Positions 35,800 through 44,926 of a DNA stretch of 64,000 bases are shown one piece after another (the stretch's first letter is position 1; each line of letters begins with the position of its first letter). The DNA is from M3007 sp964621185 (GTDB lineage Bacteria; Bacteroidota; Bacteroidia; Chitinophagales; Saprospiraceae), in assembly GCA_964621185.1 (NCBI GenBank), contig CAZULM010000002.1:1-64000 (forward strand), read 5' to 3'. A model generated the notes under the pieces. The model searched no databases, had not been told where the DNA came from, and was given only the letters and a program-made list of their open reading frames with translations. Made by a program: the position numbers and the translations under genes.

Positions 35800-35905
35800 C
35801 TGCGTTAAAATTTCCAAAAAATTAACAATGCGCGAAAGGCAGGTGCCGCAGTGGCGTTTGTTTACCGTAACACTGAATAACGATCAACCACCAACTCATT
35901 CAATT

Positions 35906-38900
35906 ATGAACCTTCGGAAAAGTATTTTTTCCCTGCTTCTGATGCTGGCCGCCCTTGCGGCACAAGCACAACAGACAAGCGTTTTTACCGAAGCCACGCT
36001 CGCCCACAAACGCGGGGTTGACTTTTTTAACCAAAACCTTTACGGCCTCGCCCAAAAAGAGTTCCGGGCTGCCATGGACTACTTGCGGCCCGCCAACGAA
36101 CCGGAATGGAAGGCCCTGAAAACCGATTCGGAGCTGTACCACGCCAAGTGTGCCGTGCGCCTCGACCAGCCCGAGGCCGAAAAATTAGTGCTCGATTTCC
36201 TGCGGGAAAACTCGCCCTCGCCCGTGGCCAGCCAGGCAGCTCTGGAGATCGGCGACTACTATTTCGACAAAAAGGACTACGACAAGGCGCTGACATACTA
36301 CGACCTTGCCCCCGACGGCTCCGGCCCTTCCCGCGACGAAATCCGCTTCAAAAAAGGCTACAGCTATTTCGTGACCAAGCAGTTCGCGCTGGCAAAAACC
36401 CAGTTCCTGCCGCTGAAGGAAAATGCCCGCAGCGAATGGTATGAGCCCGCCAACTATTATTACGGGTGCTGCGCTTTTTTCGAGGGCAAATACGCAGATG
36501 CCGCGAAAGCCTTCATCCGCGCGGAAAACTCCAGCAAGTACAAAACCACCATCCCGTATTACCTCACCCAGATTTACGCCGCCGAGAAAAACTATGACAA
36601 AGTCATCTCTTATGGCGCGCCGAAAGCCAAAGACAACACCTTGCGCAACCGGGAGGATATCAACCAACTCGTGGGCCAGGCTTATTATGAAAAAGGCGAT
36701 TACAAGTCAGCCATGCCCTACCTGGAATATGCTGCCAAAAACGGCTCCCGGCTGCGCCCTTCCGATTACTACCAGCTCGGTTATGCGCAATACCAGAGCG
36801 GGTACTTCAAGCCGGCCATCGACAACTTCGAGACCCTGACCAAACAGGACAGCGTGCTGGGGCAAAACGGCCTTTACCACCTCGGCGACTGCTACCTGCG
36901 CACCGGCAACAAGTTCAACGCCCGCAACGCATTCGGCCAGGCCGCCAGCATGAATTACGACAAATCGGTGAAGGAAGACGCCCTGATCAACTACGCGAAG
37001 CTGAGCTACGAGCTGAATTTCGACCGCGACGCGATCCAGGCCCTCCAATCCTTCACCAGCAGCTCCAAATACTACGAAGATGCACAGGCGCTCATGAGCG
37101 AGGTGTTCCTCAATACCCGCGACTACGACCGCGCCATCGCCACCCTCGAATCGGTAAAAAACCGCACCCCGCGCCTCAACGAAACATATCAGCTGGTAGC
37201 TTATTACCGCGGCCTCCAGCTCTACCAAAACGGTCAGCGCGACGAAGCCCGCCGCTATTTCAACAAATCGCTCGAATTCCCGATCGACAAAAAGACGGCG
37301 CTGCTCTGTTCCTTTTGGCTGGGGAGCATTTCAAACGAAGCGGGGGAGTACGCCATCAGCAAGCAGCACATGAGCTCGTTCTTCACGGCGGCAAAGCCCT
37401 ATGCCAATGTGCTGCCCGAAGAAGCCAGCCTCGACATGTGCAACTACATCCAGGGCTACAACAACATGAAGCTGAAGGACTACAAATCGGCCCTGGCTAA
37501 TTTCAGGGCTGCCGTGGATGGCTTTAAAAGGAGCAAGATCACTAACAAACAAATAAGCGACGCCGTGCTGGGCGATGCCGTGCTGCGCACGGGCGACTGC
37601 TATTTCAAGAACAACCAGTACAACGAGGCCATCACCCTATACGACGAAGCCATCAAAAGGAAATACGAGGGCTATGAGTACGCCATGTACCAAAAAGCCA
37701 TCATCCTCGGTCTCAAAGGGAACAAGGTGGACAAGATCGTCGCACTGGAGAATTTCGTGGAAAGCTACCCCAACAGCAGCTATGCCGACGAGGCGCTGTT
37801 CCAATTGGGCGACACCTATTTCGACCTTGAAAAATACGACAAGGCAATCCCGCCTTTCCGCCGCATCGTGTCCGATTACAAAGGCCGCACCTCCCTTACC
37901 AATATGGCATTGCTCAAGCTCGGACTCATCTCCGTGAACCAAGGCAACCCGACAACGGCGGTCAACTATTACAAACAGGTATTCTCCAACAACCCGGAAG
38001 GCGAAGAGGCCAAACAAGCCCTCGACGCGCTCCGCGAGATTTACGTGACCGAGCTGAACCGCCCCGACGAATACTACGCCTTCGTGGAAACGGTGCCGGG
38101 CTACGGGAAAGTGAGCGCCTCCAGCAAAGACAGCACTTTTTACGAATCGGCCGAGGCGCAGTTCAACAGCGGGCGCTTCCAACAGGCCATCGACGGGTTC
38201 ACCACCTACTTAGCCAAATACCCCAACGGCAGAAACACCCTGAACGCGTATTTTTACCGCGGTGAAAGCTATTCTGCGCTCAAGCAATACGACAAGGCGC
38301 TGGTCGATTACGCCGCAGTGGTGGGCAAAGGCAACAGCAAAGTCTATCCAAAAGCCGCAGAAAAAGCCGCGCTTATTGCCCTCAACAGCACCAACGACTA
38401 CGGCCAAGCCTTCGAATATGCCCGAAAATGGGAACTGGCTGCCATGACCGAGCAATCGCGTTTCGATGCCCAACTGGTGGCGCTGAAAGCCGCATACCTG
38501 ACCAACAACTCGGTGGCCGTGAGCGAGTACGCCCAAAAAATAAACGCATCGCGGCTCGCTTCGCAAGACAACCTGGCCACCGCCAATTTCTACGCCGGTA
38601 AAATGGCCTACGACAAAGGCGATTACGCCCGCGCTTACCCGGCCCTGCAATCGGTTACCGAAAATACCACCACCGAGATCATGGCCGAGGCCTACCACTA
38701 CCGCGCCCAGATTTTGTACCGCCAGAAAAACTACGCCAAAGCCGACGAATTGATCAGCGAAGCCAACAAGGCCAGTGCCGGCTACGACGACTGGATCGCA
38801 TACAACCTCGTCCTTTTGTCCGACGTGTATGCCGACCAGGGTGACAAGAACAGCGCTATGGCCGCCTTAGAAGCGGTGATCGAAAACTATACCGGCCCTA

Positions 38901-39025
38901 ACAAGAATATCATCCCATTGGCGCGCCAAAAGCACGACAGGCTGAAAGGCGTCACGCCCCTTATGAACAACAACCTTGACCGTAAAGGCGGGAAAACCCT
39001 GCTTGATATGGACGAGGGGAATTAG
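35906..39025 (+). CDS. Large periplasmic tetratricopeptide repeat protein
   Basis: A 1,039-residue protein with signal peptide MNLRKSIFSLLLMLAALAAQ. Nearly the whole length is TPR/Sel1-like helical hairpins, for example YYFDKKDYDKALTYYDLAP, YYQLGYAQYQSGYFKPAIDN and FQLGDTYFDLEKYDKAIPPF. It would act as a periplasmic scaffold. The barrel gene starts 24 bases downstream, so the two form an operon and may work together at the outer membrane. The ATG at 35906 starts the signal peptide; an in-frame ATG at 35828 would add 26 non-signal residues. Confidence 0.88.
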   Translation: MNLRKSIFSLLLMLAALAAQAQQTSVFTEATLAHKRGVDFFNQNLYGLAQKEFRAAMDYLRPANEPEWKALKTDSELYHAKCAVRLDQPEAEKLVLDFLRENSPSPVASQAALEIGDYYFDKKDYDKALTYYDLAPDGSGPSRDEIRFKKGYSYFVTKQFALAKTQFLPLKENARSEWYEPANYYYGCCAFFEGKYADAAKAFIRAENSSKYKTTIPYYLTQIYAAEKNYDKVISYGAPKAKDNTLRNREDINQLVGQAYYEKGDYKSAMPYLEYAAKNGSRLRPSDYYQLGYAQYQSGYFKPAIDNFETLTKQDSVLGQNGLYHLGDCYLRTGNKFNARNAFGQAASMNYDKSVKEDALINYAKLSYELNFDRDAIQALQSFTSSSKYYEDAQALMSEVFLNTRDYDRAIATLESVKNRTPRLNETYQLVAYYRGLQLYQNGQRDEARRYFNKSLEFPIDKKTALLCSFWLGSISNEAGEYAISKQHMSSFFTAAKPYANVLPEEASLDMCNYIQGYNNMKLKDYKSALANFRAAVDGFKRSKITNKQISDAVLGDAVLRTGDCYFKNNQYNEAITLYDEAIKRKYEGYEYAMYQKAIILGLKGNKVDKIVALENFVESYPNSSYADEALFQLGDTYFDLEKYDKAIPPFRRIVSDYKGRTSLTNMALLKLGLISVNQGNPTTAVNYYKQVFSNNPEGEEAKQALDALREIYVTELNRPDEYYAFVETVPGYGKVSASSKDSTFYESAEAQFNSGRFQQAIDGFTTYLAKYPNGRNTLNAYFYRGESYSALKQYDKALVDYAAVVGKGNSKVYPKAAEKAALIALNSTNDYGQAFEYARKWELAAMTEQSRFDAQLVALKAAYLTNNSVAVSEYAQKINASRLASQDNLATANFYAGKMAYDKGDYARAYPALQSVTENTTTEIMAEAYHYRAQILYRQKNYAKADELISEANKASAGYDDWIAYNLVLLSDVYADQGDKNSAMAALEAVIENYTGPNKNIIPLARQKHDRLKGVTPLMNNNLDRKGGKTLLDMDEGN

Positions 39026-39049
39026 TTGAACAACGAACAATAAAGAAAA

Positions 39050-40711
39050 ATGACAATCCAACATAAATCCATACTCCTTGCTGCGTTGGGCGTATTCGCC
39101 CTCGCGCAAACAGCCTCGGCACAAAAACCGCTCGAAGGCGACAACGTCACCGTAGTGAAAGACTTCGATGCCCGACTGCTCGACGCCAACAAAGTAAACG
39201 TGACCCCGTCGTTGCCCCCTTTAGACACCAGCACCCAAAAGCAATACTACACGGTGCCGCCCCATCCGTCGGCTTTGAAATACGAAGCCCCAAAGTTGAG
39301 GCCCATTGGCATCCGATCCGGGAAAAAAGAAGACACATACAACGGCTTTGCGAAGCTCGGTGCTGGCGTGCCCACGTCCATCCTGGGTGAAGCTGGCTAC
39401 TACTTTGGCAAAGAGGAAAAATTTGACGGGAAGATATGGCTCAAGCATCACCAACTGAGCGCCGACAGGGCCATTGAAAACCAAAAGTTCAGCAATACGC
39501 AGGGCTTGCTCAACGGCAATATCTACCTCCAAAACAACCTCGCGGTGGAGGGCAATGTCGGCTATGACTACAACCGGGTGCATTTTTATGGCTACGACCA
39601 CGAAATAGACACCTTCACCAGCGCAGGGGTGCGGCAGGATTTCAAAACCTTCCATATCGGTGGCCGCTTGTACAACAGCAAGCGCTCGGAAATGGACTTG
39701 AACTATTCCGTCGCCCCAAAATTCTACCTGCTCAACGATTTTTATTCCAACAAGGAAACGGGCTTCTCGCTCGACATCTCGGCCACCAAATGGTTTGCCG
39801 AAAAGCATGCCCTGCGCGTCAACATCCGCCCCGATTTCTCCTCCTTCACCGATACCGTGACGCAGAAGCTGAACAACATTTACCTGCAACCCTCCTTTAC
39901 TTTCCATGCCGACATGTTGCAGATAAAAGTGGGCGGTAACTTCGTGAACAACCGCGACGAATTCAGCATCTTCCCCGATGCAGAGCTCACCTTGCGGGTT
40001 TTCGGCGATGGGATACAAATTTTTGGCGGCGCCAACGGCGACCTGCGCAAAAATACCTTCCGCACCATTTCTACCTACAACCCCTTTATCCAGATCCGCA
40101 ACACAAAACTCAAAAATACCCACGTGCTCGGGTACTACGGCGGTTTAAAAGGAAACCTCGGCTGGCTTGAGTACAACGGTCAGGCTGGCTATTCCAAAGC
40201 TTCCGACCTGGCTACTTACCAAACCCTGTTTGAAACCGACGTGGACGGCCAAACACTGACCCGCTTCCATGTGGAATACGACACTATCAAAATTTTCAAC
40301 ATCCAGGGCACGGTAAAGCTTACCCCGATCAAAAACCTGGTGCTGACCGCCACGTTGAGCCAAAACGTGTACGACACAAAAACAACCGGCACCAGCGAAG
40401 ACCAGGTTGCGGCCTGGGGCCTGCCCGAAATAGAAGGAAACTTCGGCGCCGTGTACAGCATGCTCGATGGCAAAGCCAACCTCAAAGCGAATTTCTACAC
40501 AGCCGATAAAATCGCCTTCCGCAACGAAACCGGCGATTTTGTGAAAGGCGAAGCATTGTACGACCTGAGCTTTGGCGGTTCCTACTTTTTCACGAAAAAC
40601 ATCGGCGCTTTCATGGATATCAACAACATCCTGAACAACAAGCGGGAGCGCTGGTACCGCTATCCAACCGTGGGGATGAACTTCTTGGTGGGCATTACGG
40701 CGCGTTTTTGA
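39050..40711 (+). CDS. TonB-receptor-like outer-membrane beta-barrel without plug
   Basis: A 553-residue protein with signal peptide MTIQHKSILLAALGVFALAQ. After a proline-rich stretch the rest alternates aromatic beta strands and turns (YNGFAKLGAGVPTSILGEAG, GGSYFFTKNIGAFMDINNIL) and ends in FLVGITARF, with the terminal phenylalanine typical of outer-membrane barrels. There is no plug domain and no TonB box, unlike true TonB-dependent receptors. It follows the TPR gene by 24 bases and is followed by a strong terminator. Confidence 0.82.
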   Translation: MTIQHKSILLAALGVFALAQTASAQKPLEGDNVTVVKDFDARLLDANKVNVTPSLPPLDTSTQKQYYTVPPHPSALKYEAPKLRPIGIRSGKKEDTYNGFAKLGAGVPTSILGEAGYYFGKEEKFDGKIWLKHHQLSADRAIENQKFSNTQGLLNGNIYLQNNLAVEGNVGYDYNRVHFYGYDHEIDTFTSAGVRQDFKTFHIGGRLYNSKRSEMDLNYSVAPKFYLLNDFYSNKETGFSLDISATKWFAEKHALRVNIRPDFSSFTDTVTQKLNNIYLQPSFTFHADMLQIKVGGNFVNNRDEFSIFPDAELTLRVFGDGIQIFGGANGDLRKNTFRTISTYNPFIQIRNTKLKNTHVLGYYGGLKGNLGWLEYNGQAGYSKASDLATYQTLFETDVDGQTLTRFHVEYDTIKIFNIQGTVKLTPIKNLVLTATLSQNVYDTKTTGTSEDQVAAWGLPEIEGNFGAVYSMLDGKANLKANFYTADKIAFRNETGDFVKGEALYDLSFGGSYFFTKNIGAFMDINNILNNKRERWYRYPTVGMNFLVGITARF

Positions 40712-40740
40712 CTTTCGGGAAGTAAAAAACTTCCCGAAAG
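40712..40740. repeat. Hairpin immediately after the barrel gene
   Basis: CTTTCGGGAAGT (40712-40723) and ACTTCCCGAAAG (40729-40740) are perfect 12-bp complements with an A5 loop. It starts directly after the stop codon and precedes a second, T-tailed hairpin. Confidence 0.75.
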
Positions 40741-40745
40741 CTCTC

Positions 40746-40791
40746 AGCTCCGCGTTCCGGCCGAAAGGCTGGGGCACGGAGCTTGTTTTTT
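40746..40791 (+). terminator. Intrinsic terminator of the TPR/barrel operon
   Basis: A 17-position stem (40746-40762 with 40767-40783; one mismatch and three G-T pairs) closed by a GAAA tetraloop, followed by TGTTTTTTG. Confidence 0.85.
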
Positions 40792-40847
40792 GTGACAACC
40801 CCTTTCCTGGCCTCCCAGGCCCATCTAAATGTTAAAATTTTAAAATC

Positions 40848-40902
40848 TACGACATTTGTCGTAAAAATATTTGCATCCTACGACATTTGTCGTATATCTT
40901 TG
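40848..40902 (+). promoter_or_regulatory. blaI promoter with two perfect BlaI-type operators
   Basis: TACGACATTTGTCGTA occurs twice as a perfect 16-bp palindrome, at 40848-40863 and 40879-40894, 31 bases apart (about three helical turns). The promoter is TTTG (40870-40873), 21 bases, then TATCTTTG (40895-40902). The second operator fills the space between -33 and -7 and the first lies just upstream. The form resembles the TACA-TGTA operators of BlaI/MecI repressors. Confidence 0.88.
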
Positions 40903-40937
40903 TGCCGTTAGCATTTTTCCCAGCCATTCATCATTCA

Positions 40938-41318
40938 ATGAACACCTATCAACCCAGCGAAGCAGAGCTCGAAATACTCCAAATAATTTGGGAGACAGAG
41001 CCTGTCAGCGTACGCGACATCCATGAACGCATCACTGCAGCCGGAAAAAACGTCGGCTACACGACCGTGCTGAAACAAATACAACGGCTCACGGAAAAAG
41101 GCGCGTTGGAAAAAATTGTAGCAGATGGCGTACACCTTTTTCGCGCTGCGGTGAAGGAGTCGGAAGTGAAAACCGAGCTTGCCGGGAAAGTGCTGCGCAA
41201 CGCTTTTGGCGGCTCGGCCTTGCAGATGATGATGCACGCGCTGGGCAACGAAAAAGCCTCTGCAGAAGAATTACAGGAGCTCAAAAACTGGTTGGACAAT
41301 CAAATTTCAAAGCCATGA
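40938..41318 (+). CDS. blaI: BlaI/MecI/CopY family transcriptional repressor
   Basis: A 126-residue winged-helix repressor (SEAELEILQIIWETEPVSVR, then NVGYTTVLKQIQRLTEKGAL). It would bind as a dimer to the two palindromes upstream and be cleaved when the neighbouring membrane protease is activated. The stop overlaps the next start by four bases (ATGA). The ATG at 40938 is preferred; the longer frame would begin inside the operator region. Confidence 0.93.
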   Translation: MNTYQPSEAELEILQIIWETEPVSVRDIHERITAAGKNVGYTTVLKQIQRLTEKGALEKIVADGVHLFRAAVKESEVKTELAGKVLRNAFGGSALQMMMHALGNEKASAEELQELKNWLDNQISKP

Positions 41319-43132
41319 CTATGTTCGCTTCCATTTCCATCCTGAGTCAGGCATTTGGTTGGGCGGTGCTGCACTCGCTTTGGCAAATAGCCATTATCTG
41401 GCTGATCTTTAAAGCCTTGAGCCGCGCTTTCCGGGGGAGAAATCAGTTGATATACTTGTTCTCATTGGCGAGTATGTTGGCGGCTGTGCTGTGGTTTTCG
41501 TACACATTTGCGGAAAAGTACGCAGGCATAACAGCAAGCTTGAACAACACTGCCGTACAAGCAGGTTTTTCAGCGGCATTGCCGATAGACGCCACCAACC
41601 AGGCCATGGCAATGAAAGGGGTAGCGGAGCCTGGCCTGTTATTGCAAATCAGCGACTGGCTCGAATCGCATGCCGCCCAAGTTGGTTGGGCCTGGGGTTT
41701 CTGCGTGTTGCTGCTGTGGCTGCGCCTGCTCGGTGGCTGGTGGCTGGTGCAGCGTTTGCGCCACAAAGATGTTGCGGCGCCTGCCCATGCGGTGTTGGAG
41801 CAATGCCGGTTATTGGCTAAAAAATTGAAAATCAATACCATTGTTCGCTTACTGGAATCGCCGCACGTAAGCGAACCCTTAACCTTAGGCTTTTGGAAGC
41901 CCGTTATCTTATTTCCTGCGGGAATGCTGCTGTCGCTTACCCCGGCGCAAGTGGAAGCCTTGTTGCTGCACGAACTGGCGCATATCCGCCGACACGATTA
42001 CTTCATCAACCTGTTTCAATTGGCCCTTGAAACATGCTTTTTCTACCACCCTTTGTTTTGGCTGATCTCCCGCGACGCTCGGGTTCGACGCGAGTTCTGC
42101 TGCGATGATGTGGTGCTGTACCATACCAGTGACCCGATACTGTACGCAAAAACCCTGACCGACCTTCAAATCTCATTCCTTCACCCTACAACACAATTTA
42201 CCATGAATGCTACTGGAAAAAATCGTTTTACAGAAAGGATACTGCGCATCGCGGGCATATCGCCCAAAAGCGAAAGCCGCCCCAATTTTATGATTGTCAT
42301 GCTGTTGCCAGCCATGATCGCCCTTGGCTCCTGGTGGCCCACTATGGCCAACAGTACTGCCCCGGAAAACAGCCCCGTTGATGACCGAATTGCCGTGACA
42401 GACACTTTGCCTCCTAAAAAAGCCGCACAGCCTGCGCCCAATGCTGCACAACCAAAACAAGAAGGCATGGCGGCAGTACCAGCCGACAAGGTCTTTTCTG
42501 ACCACCCGGTTTTAACAGTCACGCCCCCAAAAGTAGCCGTGGAAGCCGTGAAGATGAACGTCTTTTACATCGGAGTGGACAACCCTATCCGGGTCGCCGT
42601 GGAAGGTGTGCCATCCGGTGAGTTGATCCTCCGCATCGACAATGGCGGCACGATTACCGGAGCGGATGGGAACTACAATGTCGTGGTGACAAAGCCCGGA
42701 GATGCAACCATATCCGTGCTGCGGAAGGTGGGCGCCCAGGAGCAGCTTATCAGTACCCAAAAATACCGGGTGAAACGCATTCCAGACCCAGCGCCCAGGC
42801 TTAACGACAATTTTAAGGGCGGCGCCACAACCAAAGAAGCCTTGCTGGCAAGAAATGGGGTGGTTGCGCTTTTAGAAAATTTTGACTTTGATGCCGACTG
42901 CAAAGTAGTGAGCTACGAACTGACCATTGTTCCAGAAGGGCAGGATCCGATTTCAATACAGAATACAGGGTCCGATTTTTCAAAACACACCCGGGAGGTG
43001 TTGCAACGGCTTTCCGGCATGGGCGATCATGTATTCTTTGACGACATAAAGGTCCGTTGCCCGGGCGATATGGCGCCCAGAAACATTGGTGGCCTGGCGT
43101 TCAAGGTATTGCCCCAGGCCGCCGGGAATTAG
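41315..43132 (+). CDS. blaR1: BlaR1-type M56 metallopeptidase with GldM-like C-terminal domain
   Basis: A 605-residue sensor protease. Four membrane helices in residues 1-330 carry the M56 peptidase, with the zinc motif HELAH at 219-223 and the following RHDYFINLFQLALE. After a last helix (FMIVMLLPAMIALGSW) and a proline/alanine linker comes a periplasmic region; residues about 414-500 (KMNVFYIGVDNPIRVAVEGV, then ADGNYNVVVTKPG) resemble the C-terminal domain of the gliding/T9SS protein GldM. There is no penicillin-binding sensor domain, so the signal is unlikely to be a beta-lactam. It would transmit an envelope signal by cleaving BlaI. Confidence 0.88.
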   Translation: MTMFASISILSQAFGWAVLHSLWQIAIIWLIFKALSRAFRGRNQLIYLFSLASMLAAVLWFSYTFAEKYAGITASLNNTAVQAGFSAALPIDATNQAMAMKGVAEPGLLLQISDWLESHAAQVGWAWGFCVLLLWLRLLGGWWLVQRLRHKDVAAPAHAVLEQCRLLAKKLKINTIVRLLESPHVSEPLTLGFWKPVILFPAGMLLSLTPAQVEALLLHELAHIRRHDYFINLFQLALETCFFYHPLFWLISRDARVRREFCCDDVVLYHTSDPILYAKTLTDLQISFLHPTTQFTMNATGKNRFTERILRIAGISPKSESRPNFMIVMLLPAMIALGSWWPTMANSTAPENSPVDDRIAVTDTLPPKKAAQPAPNAAQPKQEGMAAVPADKVFSDHPVLTVTPPKVAVEAVKMNVFYIGVDNPIRVAVEGVPSGELILRIDNGGTITGADGNYNVVVTKPGDATISVLRKVGAQEQLISTQKYRVKRIPDPAPRLNDNFKGGATTKEALLARNGVVALLENFDFDADCKVVSYELTIVPEGQDPISIQNTGSDFSKHTREVLQRLSGMGDHVFFDDIKVRCPGDMAPRNIGGLAFKVLPQAAGN

Positions 43133-43165
43133 ATGGGGATATAAGCTCAGGCAAACCGTCTCCAC

Positions 43166-43924
43166 CTATTCAGGCTCCGTTTTTTCCTTCTTCCGAAAAA
43201 CATCCCCCAACTCCAAGTTAAGGAATATGCTGGAGTTTACCCGCACAAAATCCAAATCATCGGTGCGGGGGAAAATACCGCAAATATTTACGCCCACGAC
43301 AAAGGGCATGAGCCGCATAGCCCCTGTGATGCCAAGCTCTGGCAAAAACAGGGGCGATTTTTCCTCCACTGCCCTGATGGCGCTAAGTTCTGACTCCGGG
43401 ATGGCTATGGCAACCTTGCCTTTTGTATAGGAGATCTGGGAAAACCGGAAGCAGATGCCGCCCTGGAAAAACGCGTCGTTGTACAAGATGGCTGGCTGGA
43501 CATACAAGCGTTGCAAATCCAAGTCGGCAAACTCCTCGCCCCGGAAGGCGTTGAACATGTTGCCGCGGCCATAACCGACGATCAAGCTGGCCGTGCCACG
43601 CGACAAAGGCTTGTAAACACCCGCCCCGATTTCGTAAAACCGGTATTTAAGCCCTTCCAGCGTGTTTTTCAGCACTTCTTTTTCACCGATGTCCATATAG
43701 TTGGCGGTGACCAAAACATGCTTCAAAGGGCTGTAATACCCCTGGAGCTCGATGCCCGTGGCGCCGGCATTGCGGCACCAGCCCACGCCGATACCGGCAT
43801 CGTGCCGTTCCTTGGCAGCAGGCATCTGGGCACTGTTGGGGCTGTAGTAGTAGTGCTGTGCCACAGCAAGATGTTGAATAAACAATCCAAATAGCGTAAT
43901 TCCCAAAAAGCGTTGAAGGCGCAT
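43166..43924 (-). CDS. Putative outer-membrane protein, paralogue of the next gene
   Basis: A 252-residue protein with signal peptide MRLQRFLGITLFGLFIQHLA (to VAQ). The body is beta-rich (GIELQGYYSPLKHVLVTANY, GRGTASLIVGYGRGNMF). It shares layout and short motifs with the downstream-numbered gene at 43945 (for example, YYSPLKHVLVTANYMDIGE beside YNPWNKITLTSNYLNVNN, and the segment SELSAIRAVEEKSPLFLPE beside VEMTAIRKIEQNSPFLLIE), so they are diverged duplicates. Function unknown. Confidence 0.75.
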   Translation of the reverse strand: MRLQRFLGITLFGLFIQHLAVAQHYYYSPNSAQMPAAKERHDAGIGVGWCRNAGATGIELQGYYSPLKHVLVTANYMDIGEKEVLKNTLEGLKYRFYEIGAGVYKPLSRGTASLIVGYGRGNMFNAFRGEEFADLDLQRLYVQPAILYNDAFFQGGICFRFSQISYTKGKVAIAIPESELSAIRAVEEKSPLFLPELGITGAMRLMPFVVGVNICGIFPRTDDLDFVRVNSSIFLNLELGDVFRKKEKTEPE

Positions 43925-43944
43925 GGCTTTGTATTTACGTGATG

Positions 43945-44751
43945 TTATTGCGTAGGCTCACTGGGCTTTGTCCGCTTTTTTTTATAAAAAAACGCATGAA
44001 AGTCAACTAGTAAGCCCAAGCCATAGTTTTCTACATTAAAAAGATAATCGCCAGACAAGCTTCCTTGGCCCTTTATGCTCAATTCGCCAACCTGTACGAT
44101 GTTTACCATAAAGCTAATACCCCTCACATGGATACCAGCATTTACTCCCCCCTCTATCAATAAAAAGGGTGAATTTTGTTCTATTTTCCTAATGGCCGTC
44201 ATCTCAACACTGGGTATTCCCGTATTCGCAACGCCATTATAATAGGTGAGGTGCGACAGCCTTGCAGCTATGCCACAGCGAAATATAGAGCTGCTGTAAA
44301 TAATGGTGGGTTGCAAAAAATACTTATTGTACCGGAGCTTCGATATTTCATCAGGGCTGCCATATTCGTTGTATATTTTCCCGCTGCCGCCTCCCAAGAA
44401 ACAGCCGGCGTAAATAGGTTCTTCTTCTAAAACATACCACGCACCTGCTGCGCCCTCTAAGTAATGGCTTTTGGTAATATTGACATTAGTGCGGTCGGCA
44501 TCGGGAAAGAATCTGTTGTTTACGTTTAAATAATTGCTTGTCAGGGTTATTTTATTCCAGGGGTTGTACGCAGCTTGCACGTTGTAACTGTTGCCTTGGG
44601 GCATCCCGCCTGCATTTGCTGAAAGTGACGATTCGCGCTTTTTTACACTAAAAGGCGTTGCCACCAAATTTGGAAAATAATTATAGTGAGAACAAGCAGT
44701 CAGCAACAAGATGGCCACTACGGGTAACATGGTTCGAAGAAGCATATTCAT
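43945..44751 (-). CDS. Putative outer-membrane lipoprotein, paralogue of the previous gene
   Basis: A 268-residue protein with lipoprotein signal MNMLLRTMLPVVAILLLTAC, lipobox LTAC. The mature part is beta-rich and homologous in layout to the 252-residue neighbour 20 bases away on the same strand. The two are probably co-transcribed. An 8-stranded barrel or surface-exposed lipoprotein is possible; no known motif. Confidence 0.75.
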   Translation of the reverse strand: MNMLLRTMLPVVAILLLTACSHYNYFPNLVATPFSVKKRESSLSANAGGMPQGNSYNVQAAYNPWNKITLTSNYLNVNNRFFPDADRTNVNITKSHYLEGAAGAWYVLEEEPIYAGCFLGGGSGKIYNEYGSPDEISKLRYNKYFLQPTIIYSSSIFRCGIAARLSHLTYYNGVANTGIPSVEMTAIRKIEQNSPFLLIEGGVNAGIHVRGISFMVNIVQVGELSIKGQGSLSGDYLFNVENYGLGLLVDFHAFFYKKKRTKPSEPTQ

Positions 44752-44926
44752 CTCATTATAGCCAACGTAAAGTGGTGGTGAAATGGTATGTCTGTAATCT
44801 ATTGAAAATCAATCTTCCAGCATCCATCAATCCATCAAATCCACCTAAATCCAGGTGTAAAAAGGCTGCCGCACAAGATGGGTTCATCAACCTGTACGAC
44901 AGCCTTTTTGCCCAAAGTTCTTGTGC

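Noticed and set aside
41315..43132. GldM-like segment as evidence of a gliding motility operon
   Set aside because: No gldK, gldL or gldN gene is adjacent; the domain is fused to an M56 protease.
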